DNA of 48,365 nt. Source: Fibrobacter sp. (GTDB lineage Bacteria > Fibrobacterota > Chitinivibrionia > Chitinivibrionales > Chitinispirillaceae). Below are positions 27,595 through 40,960 of this stretch, one piece after another; position 1 is the first letter of the stretch; each line of letters begins with the position of its first letter. The notes beneath the pieces are model-generated. The model did no database searches. It was not told the origin of the DNA and worked only from the letters and a program-made list of their open reading frames with translations. The stretch spans positions 1-48,365 of the forward strand of contig JAAYIG010000043.1 of the NCBI GenBank assembly GCA_012523595.1. Direction: 5' to 3'. The position numbers and the translations under genes were made by a program.

Positions 27595-27969
27595 TTATTT
27601 CTTTGGACGCTTTACACCGTATTTTGAACGACTGCGTTTGCGATCCGCAACCCCTTGTGTATCAAGAGCACCACGGATAATGTGATAACGCACCCCTGGA
27701 ACATCCTTGACCCTGCCACCTCTGATCAAAACAATCGAATGTTCCTGCAGGTTGTGACCTTCACCGGGAATATACGCATTCACTTCCATGTGGTTCGTCA
27801 AACGAACACGAGCCACCTTCCGAAGAGCAGAATTGGGCTTCTTGGGAGTAGTGGTAAACACTCGCGTACATACACCGCGACGCTGAGGGCACGAATGCAA
27901 AGCCGGAGATTTACTCCGGTTCTGCAGGCTTTTCCGCCCTTTACGAATAAGTTGACTGATCGTAGGCAC
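27595..27969 (-). CDS. rpsL: 30S ribosomal protein S12
   Basis: Decoding-centre protein, 124 aa. The [19 protein letters not shown] segment and [16 protein letters not shown] loop show the common residues at the positions where streptomycin resistance changes usually occur (Lys43/44 region and Lys-Asp-Val-Pro). The start is GTG at 27969 with GGAGG 7 nt upstream. It follows rpoC after 80 nt of very AT-rich sequence that could hold a promoter, though no pair of boxes is convincing. Confidence 0.98.
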   Translation of the reverse strand: MPTISQLIRKGRKSLQNRSKSPALHSCPQRRGVCTRVFTTTPKKPNSALRKVARVRLTNHMEVNAYIPGEGHNLQEHSIVLIRGGRVKDVPGVRYHIIRGALDTQGVADRKRSRSKYGVKRPKK

Positions 27970-28049
27970 CTGTCATCCTCCAAAAAAAAGACAGTCTCAT
28001 AAAATAATTAAATAAATTCTAAAAATCAAACAGAATTAGAAAACAATTT

Positions 28050-32132
<4,083 letters not shown>

Positions 32133-32151
32133 GTATTACCCCCTGTTTAAA

Positions 32152-32171
32152 GGGTACCTATCAAGGTACCC
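32152..32171 (-). other. Hairpin between rpoB and rpoC
   Basis: A perfect 7-bp stem (GGGTACC / GGTACCC, arms 32152-32158 and 32165-32171) with a 6-base loop lies in the 51-nt gap, followed on the minus strand by TTTAAAC. It is too weak for full termination and would be fatal to rpoC expression if strong. Partial attenuation or an RNase processing site is more likely. The structure is seen; its role is inferred. Confidence 0.5.
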
Positions 32172-32183
32172 CGACTGTTCAAA

Positions 32184-35100
32184 TCAAGCAGCGGTTTCTT
32201 CCTCTGTCAAAACATCGATATCAAGAGCCAGAGCCTTGATTTCGCGTACAAGCACTTTAAAAGACTCGGGAATCCCCGCATCCGGAGTATTTTCGCCTTT
32301 GACGATGGCTTCGTATATTTTTGAGCGTCCGGTAAGATCATCACTCTTTACAGTGAGAATCTGCTGCAGAGTATATGCAGCACCATACGCTTCCAGCGCC
32401 CACACTTCCATTTCACCGAAACGCTGTCCACCGAACTGAGACTTTCCACCCAGAGGCTGCTGAGTGACAAGAGAATAAGGACCGATGGAGCGGGCATGGA
32501 TCTTGTCATCGACAAGATGGCACAGTTTCAGCATGTAAATGGGACCTACAGTAACTTCATGATCGAAAGGTTCCCCGGTTCGCCCATCACGGAGCTGTAC
32601 TTTTCCGCTGACCGGCAAATCGGCTTCCTTCAGAAGATCGAGCACATCATCGTAGCTGGCTCCGTCAAAAACCGGAGTCGCAATCCGCAACCCAAGCTTC
32701 TGCGCAGCCCATCCCATATGAGTTTCCAGAATCTGCCCAACATTCATACGGGAGGGAACGCCGAGAGGATTTAGAATGATATCTACCTGTGTACCATCAG
32801 GTAGATACGGAAGGTCTTCGACCGGGAGAATCTTTGAGATCACACCCTTGTTTCCGTGACGTCCTGCCATTTTGTCGCCAACAGAGAGCTTGCGCTTTTT
32901 TGCGACATATACTTTGACAAGCAGAAGCACTCCAGGCTTCAGTTCATCACCGCGTACTACCTTGTCGATTTCTTTGTCAAGCTTATCTTCGAGCTTCGCA
33001 ATCAGGTCATTAGCCCTGTAAAGGACCTCTTCGGCTTTGCGGTTCTTGGCAGGTTCGCGGCAGAGGCCGTCTTTAAAGGAGATATTGCGGAAATCGAGTT
33101 TGGACAACAGCGACTTGGTCCATTTCTTTCCAGCCGGAACGATCACTTCTCCGGTATGGAAATTGGTGATTTCCCCTGATGTGGTATCGGTAAGGAATTC
33201 GACAAGCTTTTCCATCCTTACCTTTTCTATCTCACTGATCTGTTTTGAGATATCGGTCTTGAGCTCGTCGATACGCTTCTTGTCTTTTTTCTTTGAACGT
33301 TTATCGCGTTCTTTCCTGGAATAAATCCTGGTATCGATTACGGTCCCCTTGAGTCCCGGAGGAGCTTTCAGTGATGAATCACGGACATCTCCCGCTTTTT
33401 CCCCGAAAATCGCCCTCAACAGACGCTCTTCAGGGGAGAGTTCAGTCTCACCCTTGGGTGTAACTTTACCAACCAGAATATCTCCTGCTTCCACTTCAGT
33501 ACCGATCCTTATGACCCCGTTCTCATCGAGGTTTTTCAAGGCATCTTCACTTACGTTAGGAATTTCACGTGTCAATTCTTCCGGGCCGCGCTTTGTGCCC
33601 CGTACCTCGGTCTCGAAAACTTCAATATGTACCGAGGTGTAAACATCTTCCGCCACAAGCTTTTCAGAAATGATAATCGCGTCTTCGAAGTTGTACCCGC
33701 GCCATGGCATAAATGCCGCTGTCACGTTTCTACCGAGGGCAAGCTCCCCGTCCTTGGTAGCATGACCATCAGCAAGGGTATCTCCGGCTTTCACCTTCTG
33801 ACCGACCTTGACACATACTTTCTGATTGATACATGTATCCTGGTTGGATCTTTCGAATTTGACAAGTTCGTAGGTGTCAAACTCGGTAAGACCAAGAATA
33901 TCATCTCCAGCCTTGTCCTTAACCTTGCGCACCACGATCTTGTTTGCATCGACCTTCTCGACCACACCGGGATTCCTGGCAACGATCATACATCCGGAAT
34001 CTTTTGCCGCACGGCTCTCCAGACCTGTACCCACAAAGGGCGGTTCAGTTCTCAGAAGCGGCACAGCCTGACGCTGCATGTTGGATCCCATCAAAGCACG
34101 GTTAGCATCATCGTGTTCAAGGAAGGGAATCAATCCTGCGGCAATACTTACAAGCTGCATCGGGGAGACGTCCATATAGGAGATCTCCTGCGGTGATACA
34201 ACCGGAAAGTCGCCCCTGTAACGGGCAAAAATCATCTTTTCGACAAACTTCCCTTTTTCATCAACCGGTGTATTGGCCTGTGCAATTATGTGATTGTCTT
34301 CCTGGTCAGCTGTGAGATAAACAATCTCTCCGGTCAACTTACCGTTTTCAACTTTCTGATAGGGAGTCTCGATAAACCCGAACTCATTTACTCTCGCGAA
34401 AGTGCTGAGAGATGCGATCAGACCAATGTTGGGTCCTTCAGGAGTTTCAATAGGACAAAGACGACCGTAATGAGTGTGGTGAACGTCACGCACCTCAAAA
34501 CCGGCTCTTTCACGGGTCAATCCACCGGGCCCCAGAGCACTGACACGGCGTTTGTGCGTAAGCTCAGAAAGCGGGTTTGTCTGATCGAGGAATTGTGAGA
34601 GCTGGCTGGAACCAAAAAATGCCTGCACTACAGTAGAAACTGTGCGGGCGTTGATCAGATCCTGCGGGGTTATGTTCTCTGTATCTCTTAGACTCAGACG
34701 TTCTTTAATGGTGCGAACCATTCTTGTGAGTCCAACTGTAAACTGGGCTGAAAGCAGTTCACCAACTGAGCGTACCCGGCGGTTTCCAAGATGATCAATA
34801 TCATCGATATAACCAACACCGTCATTCAGTCCAATCATGTATTTGAAAGCCGCAATAAAATCATCTTTTGTCATGGTGGTGATATCGTCGGCAGGAGCTA
34901 CCCCCAGACGGGTATTCATGCGATAACGCCCCACACTTCCCAGATCATAACGCTTCTCATCAAAGAATAGGCGCTGAATCAGATTACGGGCAGTTTCGAC
35001 ATTTGACGGATCACCAGGACGCATTGTGGCATACATGTAAAACAATGCTTCCTCTTCCGACTTTGTCGAGTCAGCACTGAGGGTGTTCCTTATAATCATA

Positions 35101-35957
35101 TTCTCAGGATTGGAAACATCCTTTAGTACCTCAACGAAATCGATGCTGTTCTGAATAAGTTTCTTCCATCTATCTTCGTTGATAATTTCATTGGCATCTA
35201 TAATGATTTCACCGGTATCTTCATTAAACACAGTTCTTGCATTTACACTTCCGAATATCTTTTCCCGGTTTTCATCATTTACTGCAATTTTTACAGTATC
35301 ATGGAACAACCCAAGTATCATCTCATCACTTGAGTATCCCAGGGCACGCAGGAGAATAGTGGCAGGCATCTTTTTGCGTCTGTCAATATTTATTGTAATT
35401 ACATCATCAACATCAAGTAGAATCTCCACCCAGGAACCGCGCTGAGGGATGATTCGGGCGGTAAGAAGTTTTTTTCCATTTGGATGAATAACTTCGTCAA
35501 AAGTTATACCCGGGCTGCGGTGCAACTGACTAACAATAACTCTTTCGGCTCCGTTGATTACAAACGTTCCCCGCTCAGTCATAAGCGGAATCTCGCCAAT
35601 GTAAACTTCATTACTTATTTTCTCAACGAATTTTTTGGTTTCCCCGTCCTGCTCATAAACCAGTAGAGACATGTCAACCTTCAGCGGAGCAGCAAAGGTC
35701 ATACCCCGTTCTTTACATTCCTTGAGAGTATATTTGGGGATTCCCAGTTTGTATCCATCATATTCAAGAGAATAGTATCCCTTGACGTCGTTGACCGGAA
35801 ATAAACTCTGAAAAGCCCCGTGTAGTCCCTGTTTCTTCCGCAGACGCGGAGGAGTTTCGGGTTGCAGAAACGCTTCGTAAGACCTTGTCTGGATCTCAAG
35901 AAGATTAGGAAGATCCGCCACCCTCTTTATACGGGAATAGCTTTTTCTTTCAACCAT
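32184..35957 (-). CDS. rpoB: RNA polymerase beta subunit
   Basis: Main catalytic-core partner of beta', 1257 aa. The rifampicin-binding segment (about residues 445-490) contains [27 protein letters not shown] and is of wild-type sensitive pattern. The C-terminal clamp and [20 protein letters not shown] are intact. ATG 35957 is chosen over an in-frame GTG two codons upstream because GAGGGG is 8 nt from the ATG but only 2 nt from the GTG. It is preceded by about 150 nt with three hairpins and a T8 run after rplL. Confidence 0.98.
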   Translation of the reverse strand: MVERKSYSRIKRVADLPNLLEIQTRSYEAFLQPETPPRLRKKQGLHGAFQSLFPVNDVKGYYSLEYDGYKLGIPKYTLKECKERGMTFAAPLKVDMSLLVYEQDGETKKFVEKISNEVYIGEIPLMTERGTFVINGAERVIVSQLHRSPGITFDEVIHPNGKKLLTARIIPQRGSWVEILLDVDDVITINIDRRKKMPATILLRALGYSSDEMILGLFHDTVKIAVNDENREKIFGSVNARTVFNEDTGEIIIDANEIINEDRWKKLIQNSIDFVEVLKDVSNPENMIIRNTLSADSTKSEEEALFYMYATMRPGDPSNVETARNLIQRLFFDEKRYDLGSVGRYRMNTRLGVAPADDITTMTKDDFIAAFKYMIGLNDGVGYIDDIDHLGNRRVRSVGELLSAQFTVGLTRMVRTIKERLSLRDTENITPQDLINARTVSTVVQAFFGSSQLSQFLDQTNPLSELTHKRRVSALGPGGLTRERAGFEVRDVHHTHYGRLCPIETPEGPNIGLIASLSTFARVNEFGFIETPYQKVENGKLTGEIVYLTADQEDNHIIAQANTPVDEKGKFVEKMIFARYRGDFPVVSPQEISYMDVSPMQLVSIAAGLIPFLEHDDANRALMGSNMQRQAVPLLRTEPPFVGTGLESRAAKDSGCMIVARNPGVVEKVDANKIVVRKVKDKAGDDILGLTEFDTYELVKFERSNQDTCINQKVCVKVGQKVKAGDTLADGHATKDGELALGRNVTAAFMPWRGYNFEDAIIISEKLVAEDVYTSVHIEVFETEVRGTKRGPEELTREIPNVSEDALKNLDENGVIRIGTEVEAGDILVGKVTPKGETELSPEERLLRAIFGEKAGDVRDSSLKAPPGLKGTVIDTRIYSRKERDKRSKKKDKKRIDELKTDISKQISEIEKVRMEKLVEFLTDTTSGEITNFHTGEVIVPAGKKWTKSLLSKLDFRNISFKDGLCREPAKNRKAEEVLYRANDLIAKLEDKLDKEIDKVVRGDELKPGVLLLVKVYVAKKRKLSVGDKMAGRHGNKGVISKILPVEDLPYLPDGTQVDIILNPLGVPSRMNVGQILETHMGWAAQKLGLRIATPVFDGASYDDVLDLLKEADLPVSGKVQLRDGRTGEPFDHEVTVGPIYMLKLCHLVDDKIHARSIGPYSLVTQQPLGGKSQFGGQRFGEMEVWALEAYGAAYTLQQILTVKSDDLTGRSKIYEAIVKGENTPDAGIPESFKVLVREIKALALDIDVLTEEETAA

Positions 35958-35980
35958 TCGCACATCCCCTCAATCGTTAA

Positions 35981-35994
35981 GCCACAAGTGTGGC
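35981..35994 (-). other. Small palindrome in the rpoB leader
   Basis: GCCACAAGTGTGGC is a 14-base near-perfect palindrome immediately after the T8 run of the rplL-rpoB terminator-like hairpin. It could fold as a 5-bp stem with a 4-base loop close to the rpoB ribosome binding site. Role unknown. Confidence 0.35.
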
Positions 35995-36046
35995 AAAAAA
36001 AAGTAAATAAATGACACGAAACACCTTGTCAGGCGTTTCGTGTCAT
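35995..36046 (-). terminator. Attenuator/terminator between rplL and rpoB
   Basis: On the minus strand a 12-bp perfect stem (arms 36011-36022 and 36035-36046, ATGACACGAAAC with GTTTCGTGTCAT), which can extend by two G-C pairs across a mismatch, is followed by TTATTTAC and then eight T. This is the form of an intrinsic terminator. In E. coli a partial terminator also lies between rplL and rpoB and lowers beta/beta' output relative to L7/L12. A like role here is inferred. Confidence 0.75.
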
Positions 36047-36077
36047 ATCTGACTTATAAAATTTTGAATGTGAGTAC

Positions 36078-36094
36078 GCGTGATTTTAACACGC
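36078..36094 (-). other. Small hairpin just past rplL
   Basis: GCGTG and CACGC (arms 36078-36082 and 36090-36094) flank a 7-base AT loop 16 nt after the rplL stop. No T-run follows, so it may be a processing or stability element rather than a terminator. Confidence 0.35.
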
Positions 36095-36109
36095 CTTTCC
36101 AAAGCAGGT

Positions 36110-36490
36110 TTATTTGATTTCGACAGTTGCCCCGTTTTCTTCGAGCTTCTTCTTAAGAGCCTCAGCATCGTCCTTGCTGATACCTTCTTTAACCGGCTTT
36201 GGCGCACCTTCAACCAAGTCCTTTGCTTCCTTCAAACCTAATCCGGTTGCCTCACGAACTACCTTGATAACCTGAATCTTTTTATCGCCAGCGGCTTTCA
36301 GAACGACATCAAATTCGGTTTTTTCTTCAGCAGGCGCGGCAGCAGCAGCAGCAGGAGCAGCTGCAACAGCAACGGGAGCTGCAGCCTTGACGTCAAATTT
36401 TTCCTCGATAGCCTTGATCAGGTCGGAGAGCTCCAGGACGGTCATCCCGCCAATCGCCTCGATAATTTCTTCCTTATTTAAGGTAGCCAC
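36110..36490 (-). CDS. rplL: 50S ribosomal protein L7/L12
   Basis: Stalk protein that recruits translation GTPases, 126 aa. The N-terminal dimerisation helices are followed by an Ala/Pro hinge (about 35-55), then the C-terminal domain with [20 protein letters not shown] and [19 protein letters not shown]. The start is GTG at 36490 with GGAGG upstream. A terminator-like hairpin follows. Confidence 0.99.
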   Translation of the reverse strand: MATLNKEEIIEAIGGMTVLELSDLIKAIEEKFDVKAAAPVAVAAAPAAAAAAPAEEKTEFDVVLKAAGDKKIQVIKVVREATGLGLKEAKDLVEGAPKPVKEGISKDDAEALKKKLEENGATVEIK

Positions 36491-36538
36491 AATGAACCTC
36501 CGTTGAAATGAGATGAATAATTCGTTTTTTATTTTCGT

Positions 36539-37069
36539 TTATTGCTCAGCGCTCTTTTTATCCTTGAGCGCATTGAGAGTGCCGGTAAGCTTGGATAGAA
36601 TCCCGTTAAGGGCAGCAGCGAATTTACCCATGGGAGCCTGGAGGCAACCCAAAAGCTGAGCAAGAAGCTCTTCGCGGCTTGGAATATCGGCAAGCTTTAT
36701 AGCATCTTCGGCACTGAAATATGTTCCATCAACAAAAGCCAGTTTCAAACCCAGAAGTTCTTTATTTTCCTTCTGGAAGTCCCTGATAATCTTTGCCGGA
36801 GCAGTTCCATCCTCAGGAGCAACTGCAACCGCAGTGGGACCCTTGAAATGAGGCATCAGATCTTCTTTTCCAACTCTCTTTGCCGCCTCTCTGGCCAGAG
36901 TATTTTTTACCACTACAAACGTGATTCCCTTTTTACGGAAATCAGAACGAAGTCTGGTAACCTTCTCTACATCGATTTTGTTGTTATCAGCGAGATAGAT
37001 TCCGCTTGCATCCCGGAATTTATTCTCCAGTTCCTCTATGACCGTTGTTCTTTCAAGTCTTGTTGACAT
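36539..37069 (-). CDS. rplJ: 50S ribosomal protein L10
   Basis: Stalk base protein that carries the L7/L12 dimers, 176 aa. N-terminal rRNA-binding part with RSDFRKKGITFVVVKNTLA and HFKGPTAVAVAPED; the C-terminal helix for L12 binding is Ala/Leu-rich. Only 27 nt separate it from rplA, which leaves no room for the long L10 leader of E. coli within the gap. Confidence 0.98.
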   Translation of the reverse strand: MSTRLERTTVIEELENKFRDASGIYLADNNKIDVEKVTRLRSDFRKKGITFVVVKNTLAREAAKRVGKEDLMPHFKGPTAVAVAPEDGTAPAKIIRDFQKENKELLGLKLAFVDGTYFSAEDAIKLADIPSREELLAQLLGCLQAPMGKFAAALNGILSKLTGTLNALKDKKSAEQ

Positions 37070-37096
37070 TGCGCCCCAAACCCTTTTTGCAGTTTC

Positions 37097-37786
37097 CTAC
37101 TTTAAATCGTTCTGGTTGATTTTTATCCCCTGCCCCATCGTGCTGGTGAGGCTGACTTTCTTTATGTACTGGCCTTTTGCCGTTGCCGGTTTGGCCTTCA
37201 GAACAGCCTCCATGAAAGCTTTCGTATTTTCCAGAATCTTTTGAGATTCGAAAGAAAGCTTGCCAAGCGGAGCATGAAGAATACCAGCTTTATCGACACG
37301 GAACTCTACTTTTCCCTTTTTCATCTCTTTAATAGCCTTACCGATATCCATAGTAACTGTACCCACTTTGGGATTAGGCATAAGGCCCCTGGTTCCAAGA
37401 ATTTTTCCCAGCTTTCCAACTACCTTCATCATATCCGGAGTAGCCACAACAGCATCGAATTCAAGCCAGCCGCCCTTTATCTTTTCTGCCAGATCATCGC
37501 CGCCCACGTAGTCGGCACCGGCTTCCCTGGCTTCAGCTTCCTTTTCTCCCTGTGCAAATGCAAGTACTCTAATGGTTTTACCCAGACCGTGAGGAAGAAC
37601 TGCCGCACCTCTTACAGCCTGATCGCTTTTGCGGGAATCAACGCCCAGGACAACCGCGATTTCTACTGTCTCATCAAACTTTGTAAAGGAGTTTGATTTA
37701 AGAAACTCAATCGCCTCAAGAGCACCATACTCTTTAAGTTTATCAACTTTTTTATAAACCGTATTGTACTTCTTACCGTGTTTCAT
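37097..37786 (-). CDS. rplA: 50S ribosomal protein L1
   Basis: L1-stalk protein that aids E-site tRNA release, 229 aa. The segments [37 protein letters not shown] and [19 protein letters not shown] are diagnostic. It follows rplK as in nearly all bacteria. Confidence 0.99.
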   Translation of the reverse strand: MKHGKKYNTVYKKVDKLKEYGALEAIEFLKSNSFTKFDETVEIAVVLGVDSRKSDQAVRGAAVLPHGLGKTIRVLAFAQGEKEAEAREAGADYVGGDDLAEKIKGGWLEFDAVVATPDMMKVVGKLGKILGTRGLMPNPKVGTVTMDIGKAIKEMKKGKVEFRVDKAGILHAPLGKLSFESQKILENTKAFMEAVLKAKPATAKGQYIKKVSLTSTMGQGIKINQNDLK

Positions 37787-37820
37787 GAAAAGACTCCCTT
37801 GAATTTACCAGGCTTCAGCC

Positions 37821-38246
37821 TCAGTCGGCGATATTGACTCCCATGCTTCTGGCAGTGCCCGTAACTGTATTCATAGCGGCTTCCACACTTGCGGCATTAA
37901 GATCGGCCAGTTTCATCTCAGCAATTTTCCTGACCTGCGCCTTTGTAATAGTGCCGATTTTTTCTTTGTTGGGAACTCCAGAACCCTTTTCCTTTCCTAA
38001 TTCCTTCAGGATAAGAACAGCAACTGGTGGAGTTTTGGTGATAAATGTAAATGACCTGTCGGAATAGACAGTTATCACAACCGGAATAGTAAGTCCCGGG
38101 GAATCCTTTGTACGGGCATTGAAAGCCTTACAGAATTCCATGATATTGACACCCTGCTGTCCAAGCGCCGGCCCGACCGGAGGTGCAGGATTTGCGGCAC
38201 CACCGGGAATCTGCAGTTTGATTTGACCAACAATTTTCTTAGCCAA
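37821..38246 (-). CDS. rplK: 50S ribosomal protein L11
   Basis: GTPase-centre protein, 141 aa, with [40 protein letters not shown] and the C-terminal RSMGVNIAD. The thiostrepton-linked prolines near residues 22-26 are present. The start is TTG at 38246 with AGGAG 7 nt upstream; it is 16 nt after nusG, so an L1-binding leader would have to lie inside nusG. Confidence 0.98.
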   Translation of the reverse strand: MAKKIVGQIKLQIPGGAANPAPPVGPALGQQGVNIMEFCKAFNARTKDSPGLTIPVVITVYSDRSFTFITKTPPVAVLILKELGKEKGSGVPNKEKIGTITKAQVRKIAEMKLADLNAASVEAAMNTVTGTARSMGVNIAD

Positions 38247-38262
38247 TTTAATACTCCTGTTA

Positions 38263-38793
38263 TCAACTTATTGGGGTAACATGCATGAAGTCAACTTCAA
38301 CCGGAGTTGATCTGCCAAACACGCTCACCATAACTTTGATTTTGCCTTTTTCCGGATGTATTTCATCCACTACCCCGTCAAAATCCTTGAAAGGTCCTTC
38401 CTTGATCTTCACAGCATCACCTATCTCAAAAGGCACTTCGGAAATCTGCTGACGAGAGATTTTCTCGGTCTGCCCAAGGATCCTGCGAACCTCTTCATCA
38501 CGAAGCGGCTGAGGCTTATTTCCACCAATAAATCCGGTCACACCAGCAGTGCTGGTCACCGCATGCATCGTCTCTTTTGAAAGCTCCATTTCCACCAGGA
38601 CGTAGCTGGGAAAAAACTTTCGAGTAGTTTTTAACTTTTTTCCGTTTTTTACCTGCACGACATCCTGAGTTGGCATCAGTACCTGCTTGATCTGATCCCC
38701 CATCTCACCGGACTGAATCAGTTCACTGAGGTATTGATGAACCTTGGTTTCCTGCCCGGAATATGTGTGGACTACATACCATCTTGCCGCCAT
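38263..38793 (-). CDS. nusG: Transcription elongation/termination factor NusG
   Basis: Links RNA polymerase to Rho or to the ribosome, 176 aa. The NGN domain starts [12 protein letters not shown] and contains [12 protein letters not shown]; a C-terminal KOW domain has [22 protein letters not shown] 38793 is chosen since AGAGGG lies about 6 nt upstream; an in-frame extension to 38871 is rejected as it overlaps secE. Confidence 0.97.
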   Translation of the reverse strand: MAARWYVVHTYSGQETKVHQYLSELIQSGEMGDQIKQVLMPTQDVVQVKNGKKLKTTRKFFPSYVLVEMELSKETMHAVTSTAGVTGFIGGNKPQPLRDEEVRRILGQTEKISRQQISEVPFEIGDAVKIKEGPFKDFDGVVDEIHPEKGKIKVMVSVFGRSTPVEVDFMHVTPIS

Positions 38794-38806
38794 CGGAAGC
38801 CCTCTG

Positions 38807-38998
38807 TTACATACCTGATTTAAGGAACAGCCCGACAACAAACAACAAGAGCTTGTCACAGGCATAAACAAAAAGCGATACCACTATACTCAGCACTACT
38901 ACGAGCATGGTAGCACCAGTAACCTCGTTCCTGTTGGGCCAGCTTACTTTGGCCAACTCTGAACGAACATCTTTCAGATACTGAATAAACTTCTGCAT
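38807..38998 (-). CDS. secE: Preprotein translocase subunit SecE
   Basis: Short single-helix SecE, 63 aa. The amphipathic N-terminal helix with ELAKVSWPNRNEV, the family signature, is followed by one hydrophobic segment (about 27-57). It clamps SecY in the inner membrane. It lies between tRNA-Trp and nusG. Confidence 0.97.
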   Translation of the reverse strand: MQKFIQYLKDVRSELAKVSWPNRNEVTGATMLVVVLSIVVSLFVYACDKLLLFVVGLFLKSGM

Positions 38999-39013
38999 GA
39001 TTTACACCATTTA

Positions 39014-39086
39014 CAGGCCTGGAGGGACTCGAACCCCCAACCAACGGTTTTGGAGACCGCTACTCTACCAATTGAGCTACAGACCT
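39014..39086 (-). tRNA. tRNA-Trp (CCA)
   Basis: A 73-nt cloverleaf on the minus strand. The acceptor stem AGGTCTG pairs with CAGGCCT with one G-T pair; D-arm TAGCTCAATTGGTAGAG, anticodon loop CTCCAAA with CCA, and T-arm GGTTCGAGTCC are intact. The discriminator is G and the 3' CCA is not encoded. It sits between rpmG and secE; in many bacteria tRNA-Trp lies here. Confidence 0.96.
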
Positions 39087-39132
39087 AACTATTGGTTAAA
39101 ATCCGCCCGACATCCCTTCAGGCAGCGTAGAG

Positions 39133-39285
39133 CTACTTGGACTCCTTATGAACAGTTCTCTTCCGTTCAAATGGACAATACTTTTTAAATTCCACTCTTC
39201 CGGAATGTTTCTTTTTGTTCTTTGTAGTCTCGTAGTTACGCTGCTTGCATGATGTACATTCAAGCGTTATCTTGTCTCTTGGCAT
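39133..39285 (-). CDS. rpmG: 50S ribosomal protein L33 with three of four zinc cysteines
   Basis: Protein of 50 aa that begins [18 protein letters not shown], with Cys10 and Cys13, and ends [12 protein letters not shown]. The second ligand pair, normally CxxC in zinc-binding L33, is Cys37-Pro-Phe-Glu40, so the fourth cysteine is a glutamate. The C-terminal part looks like the zinc-free (C-) form, so this is an intermediate. It is translated from ATG 39285 with only a weak purine stretch upstream. It lies 30 nt after tuf and 46 nt before tRNA-Trp. Confidence 0.94.
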   Translation of the reverse strand: MPRDKITLECTSCKQRNYETTKNKKKHSGRVEFKKYCPFERKRTVHKESK

Positions 39286-39315
39286 ACAATAATCGCTTTA
39301 TTCGTCGTTAACGGA

Positions 39316-40521
39316 TTATTCAATAATTTCAGTGACAACACCTGCGCCAACTGTGCGTCCGCCTTCGCGAATCGCAAAACGCAGCTCTTTTTCCATAGCT
39401 ATAGGAGCAATAAGCTCAACTTCAAGCTGTGCATTGTCACCGGGCATGATCATCTCGACTCCCTCGCCCAGCTTGATGCTACCTGTAACGTCAGTGGTTC
39501 TGAAATAGAACTGCGGACGATAGCCAGGAAAGAAAGGAGTGTGACGGCCACCTTCTTCTTTTGACAGAACAACAACCTCTGCCTTGAATTTCTTATGAGG
39601 TGTAATTGAGCCTGGTTTTGCCAGAACCATTCCACGCTCGATATCGTTTTTGTCTACACCACGGAGCAGAGTTCCGATATTGTCACCAGCCTGAGCCTGA
39701 TCAAGCAACTTGCGGAACATCTCCACACCGGTAACAACAGACTTGCGTGTAGGCTTAAGACCCACAATCTCGACCTCATCACCAACCTTGACAGTTCCAC
39801 GCTCCACACGACCCGTAGCAACTGTACCACGACCGGTGATAGAAAAAACGTCTTCAACCGACATGAGGAAAGGTTTGTCAACTTCACGCTGAGGAGTCGG
39901 AATGAAACTGTCGATAGCATCCATAAGATCAAGAATTGACTTTGACTTCTCCGGGTCTTCAGGATTGGTCAGAGCGGCAATTGCACTTCCTCTGATTATG
40001 GGAGTGTCATCACCAGGGAATTCGTATTTTGAAAGGAGTTCACGGATTTCCAGTTCAACAAGTTCCAGAAGTTCCGGATCATCGACAACATCAACTTTAT
40101 TTAGGAAGACCACAATTCTGGGCACACCGACCTGACGGGCCAGAAGGATGTGTTCACGTGTCTGAGGCATGGGACCATCAGCAGCACTGACAACCAGAAT
40201 CGCACCATCCATCTGCGCTGCACCGGTAATCATGTTTTTGACATAGTCAGCATGTCCAGGGCAGTCAACATGGGCATAGTGACGATTTTCGGTTGAATAC
40301 TCGACATGTGAAGTTGCAATGGTCAATATTTTGGTCTCATCGCGACGCCCCTGAGATTCGGACGCTTTCGCAACTTCATCGTAGGAAATGGCTTTGGCCA
40401 GACCTCTGGCTGCCATAACACGGGTGATAGCGGCAGTAAGTGTTGTCTTGCCGTGGTCAACGTGTCCGATCGTACCTACATTTACGTGGGGTTTGGAACG
40501 ATCAAATTTTTCCTTTGACAT
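39316..40521 (-). CDS. tuf: Elongation factor Tu with variant switch I
   Basis: Delivers aminoacyl-tRNA to the ribosome as a GTP complex, 401 aa. G1 GHVDHGKT (19-26), G3 DCPGH (86-90), G4 NKVD and domains II-III (for example [15 protein letters not shown]) are canonical. The effector loop is not: the near-universal KARGITINTSHVEY is replaced by [14 protein letters not shown], preceded by [10 protein letters not shown], and is 5 residues longer than in E. coli (Tyr75 against Tyr70). The Mg-ligand Thr is kept as Thr67. GAGAGG lies upstream of ATG 40521. Four tRNA genes precede it, the tufB arrangement; no second tuf follows fusA in the window. Confidence 0.97.
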   Translation of the reverse strand: MSKEKFDRSKPHVNVGTIGHVDHGKTTLTAAITRVMAARGLAKAISYDEVAKASESQGRRDETKILTIATSHVEYSTENRHYAHVDCPGHADYVKNMITGAAQMDGAILVVSAADGPMPQTREHILLARQVGVPRIVVFLNKVDVVDDPELLELVELEIRELLSKYEFPGDDTPIIRGSAIAALTNPEDPEKSKSILDLMDAIDSFIPTPQREVDKPFLMSVEDVFSITGRGTVATGRVERGTVKVGDEVEIVGLKPTRKSVVTGVEMFRKLLDQAQAGDNIGTLLRGVDKNDIERGMVLAKPGSITPHKKFKAEVVVLSKEEGGRHTPFFPGYRPQFYFRTTDVTGSIKLGEGVEMIMPGDNAQLEVELIAPIAMEKELRFAIREGGRTVGAGVVTEIIE

Positions 40522-40606
40522 GGAAAACCTCTCAGTACATGGTGGATGTTTAATATATCAGTTAATTAAGTCGAAACCTTCCAGAACATCACTTGTTTTC
40601 TTTATA

Positions 40607-40680
40607 AGCCCACGAAGGGACTCGAACCCTTGAACCTCATCCTTACCAAGGATGTGCTCTACCTACTGAGCTACATGGGC
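40607..40680 (-). tRNA. tRNA-Thr (GGT)
   Basis: A 74-nt cloverleaf. The acceptor stem GCCCATG pairs with CGTGGGC, D-arm TAGCTCAGTAGGTAGAG, anticodon loop TTGGTAA with GGT, and T-arm GGTTCGAGTCC are present. Discriminator T, no encoded CCA. It is the tRNA nearest to tuf, matching thrT-tufB order in E. coli. Confidence 0.96.
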
Positions 40681-40686
40681 ACTAAA

Positions 40687-40758
40687 AGCGGGCAATGAGA
40701 TTCGAACTCACAACAGCCACCTTGGAAGGGTGGAGCTCTACCATTGAGCTATGCCCGC
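40687..40758 (-). tRNA. tRNA-Gly (TCC)
   Basis: A 72-nt cloverleaf. Acceptor GCGGGCA pairs with TGCCCGC; the anticodon loop CTTCCAA carries TCC, and the T-arm is GAGTTCGAATCTC. Discriminator T and no encoded CCA. It lies between tRNA-Tyr and tRNA-Thr(GGT), as glyT does. Confidence 0.96.
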
Positions 40759-40772
40759 ATGAATTTCAAAAA

Positions 40773-40855
40773 TGGGCAGGGGTGGTTTTGAACCACCGTA
40801 GGCCGGAGCCAATGGATTTACAGTCCATCCCCTTTAACCACTCGGGCACCTACCC
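40773..40855 (-). tRNA. tRNA-Tyr (GTA)
   Basis: An 83-nt class II tRNA with a long variable arm (GGCTCCGGCCTACGG region). Acceptor GGGTAGG pairs with CCTGCCC; anticodon loop CTGTAAA carries GTA. Discriminator A; the 3' CCA is not encoded. Second tRNA in the cluster, as tyrU is in E. coli. Confidence 0.96.
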
Positions 40856-40864
40856 ATATCCTGG

Positions 40865-40937
40865 AGCCGATGGAGGGACTCAAACCCCCGACCATTCGAT
40901 TACAAGTCGAACGCTCTATCAACTGAGCTACATCGGC
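40865..40937 (-). tRNA. tRNA-Thr (TGT)
   Basis: A 73-nt cloverleaf. Acceptor GCCGATG pairs with CATCGGC; anticodon loop CTTGTAA carries TGT, and the T-arm is GGGTTTGAGTCCC, with T instead of C at the usual TTCGA position. It is the first transcribed gene of the 30-kb cluster, directly downstream of a clear promoter. Confidence 0.96.
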
Positions 40938-40960
40938 AAAAATACGAGAAAAGTCTTTCA

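Noticed and set aside
38794-38871. Longer NusG with a Cys-rich leader
   Set aside because: The extension overlaps secE, is not like NusG N-termini, and the good ribosome binding site belongs to ATG 38793.
40321-40400. Frameshift pair as the cause of the strange EF-Tu switch I
   Set aside because: The other frames of this stretch do not encode the canonical RGITIN sequence, and the read-through frame keeps SHVEY and the Mg-ligand Thr in the right places.
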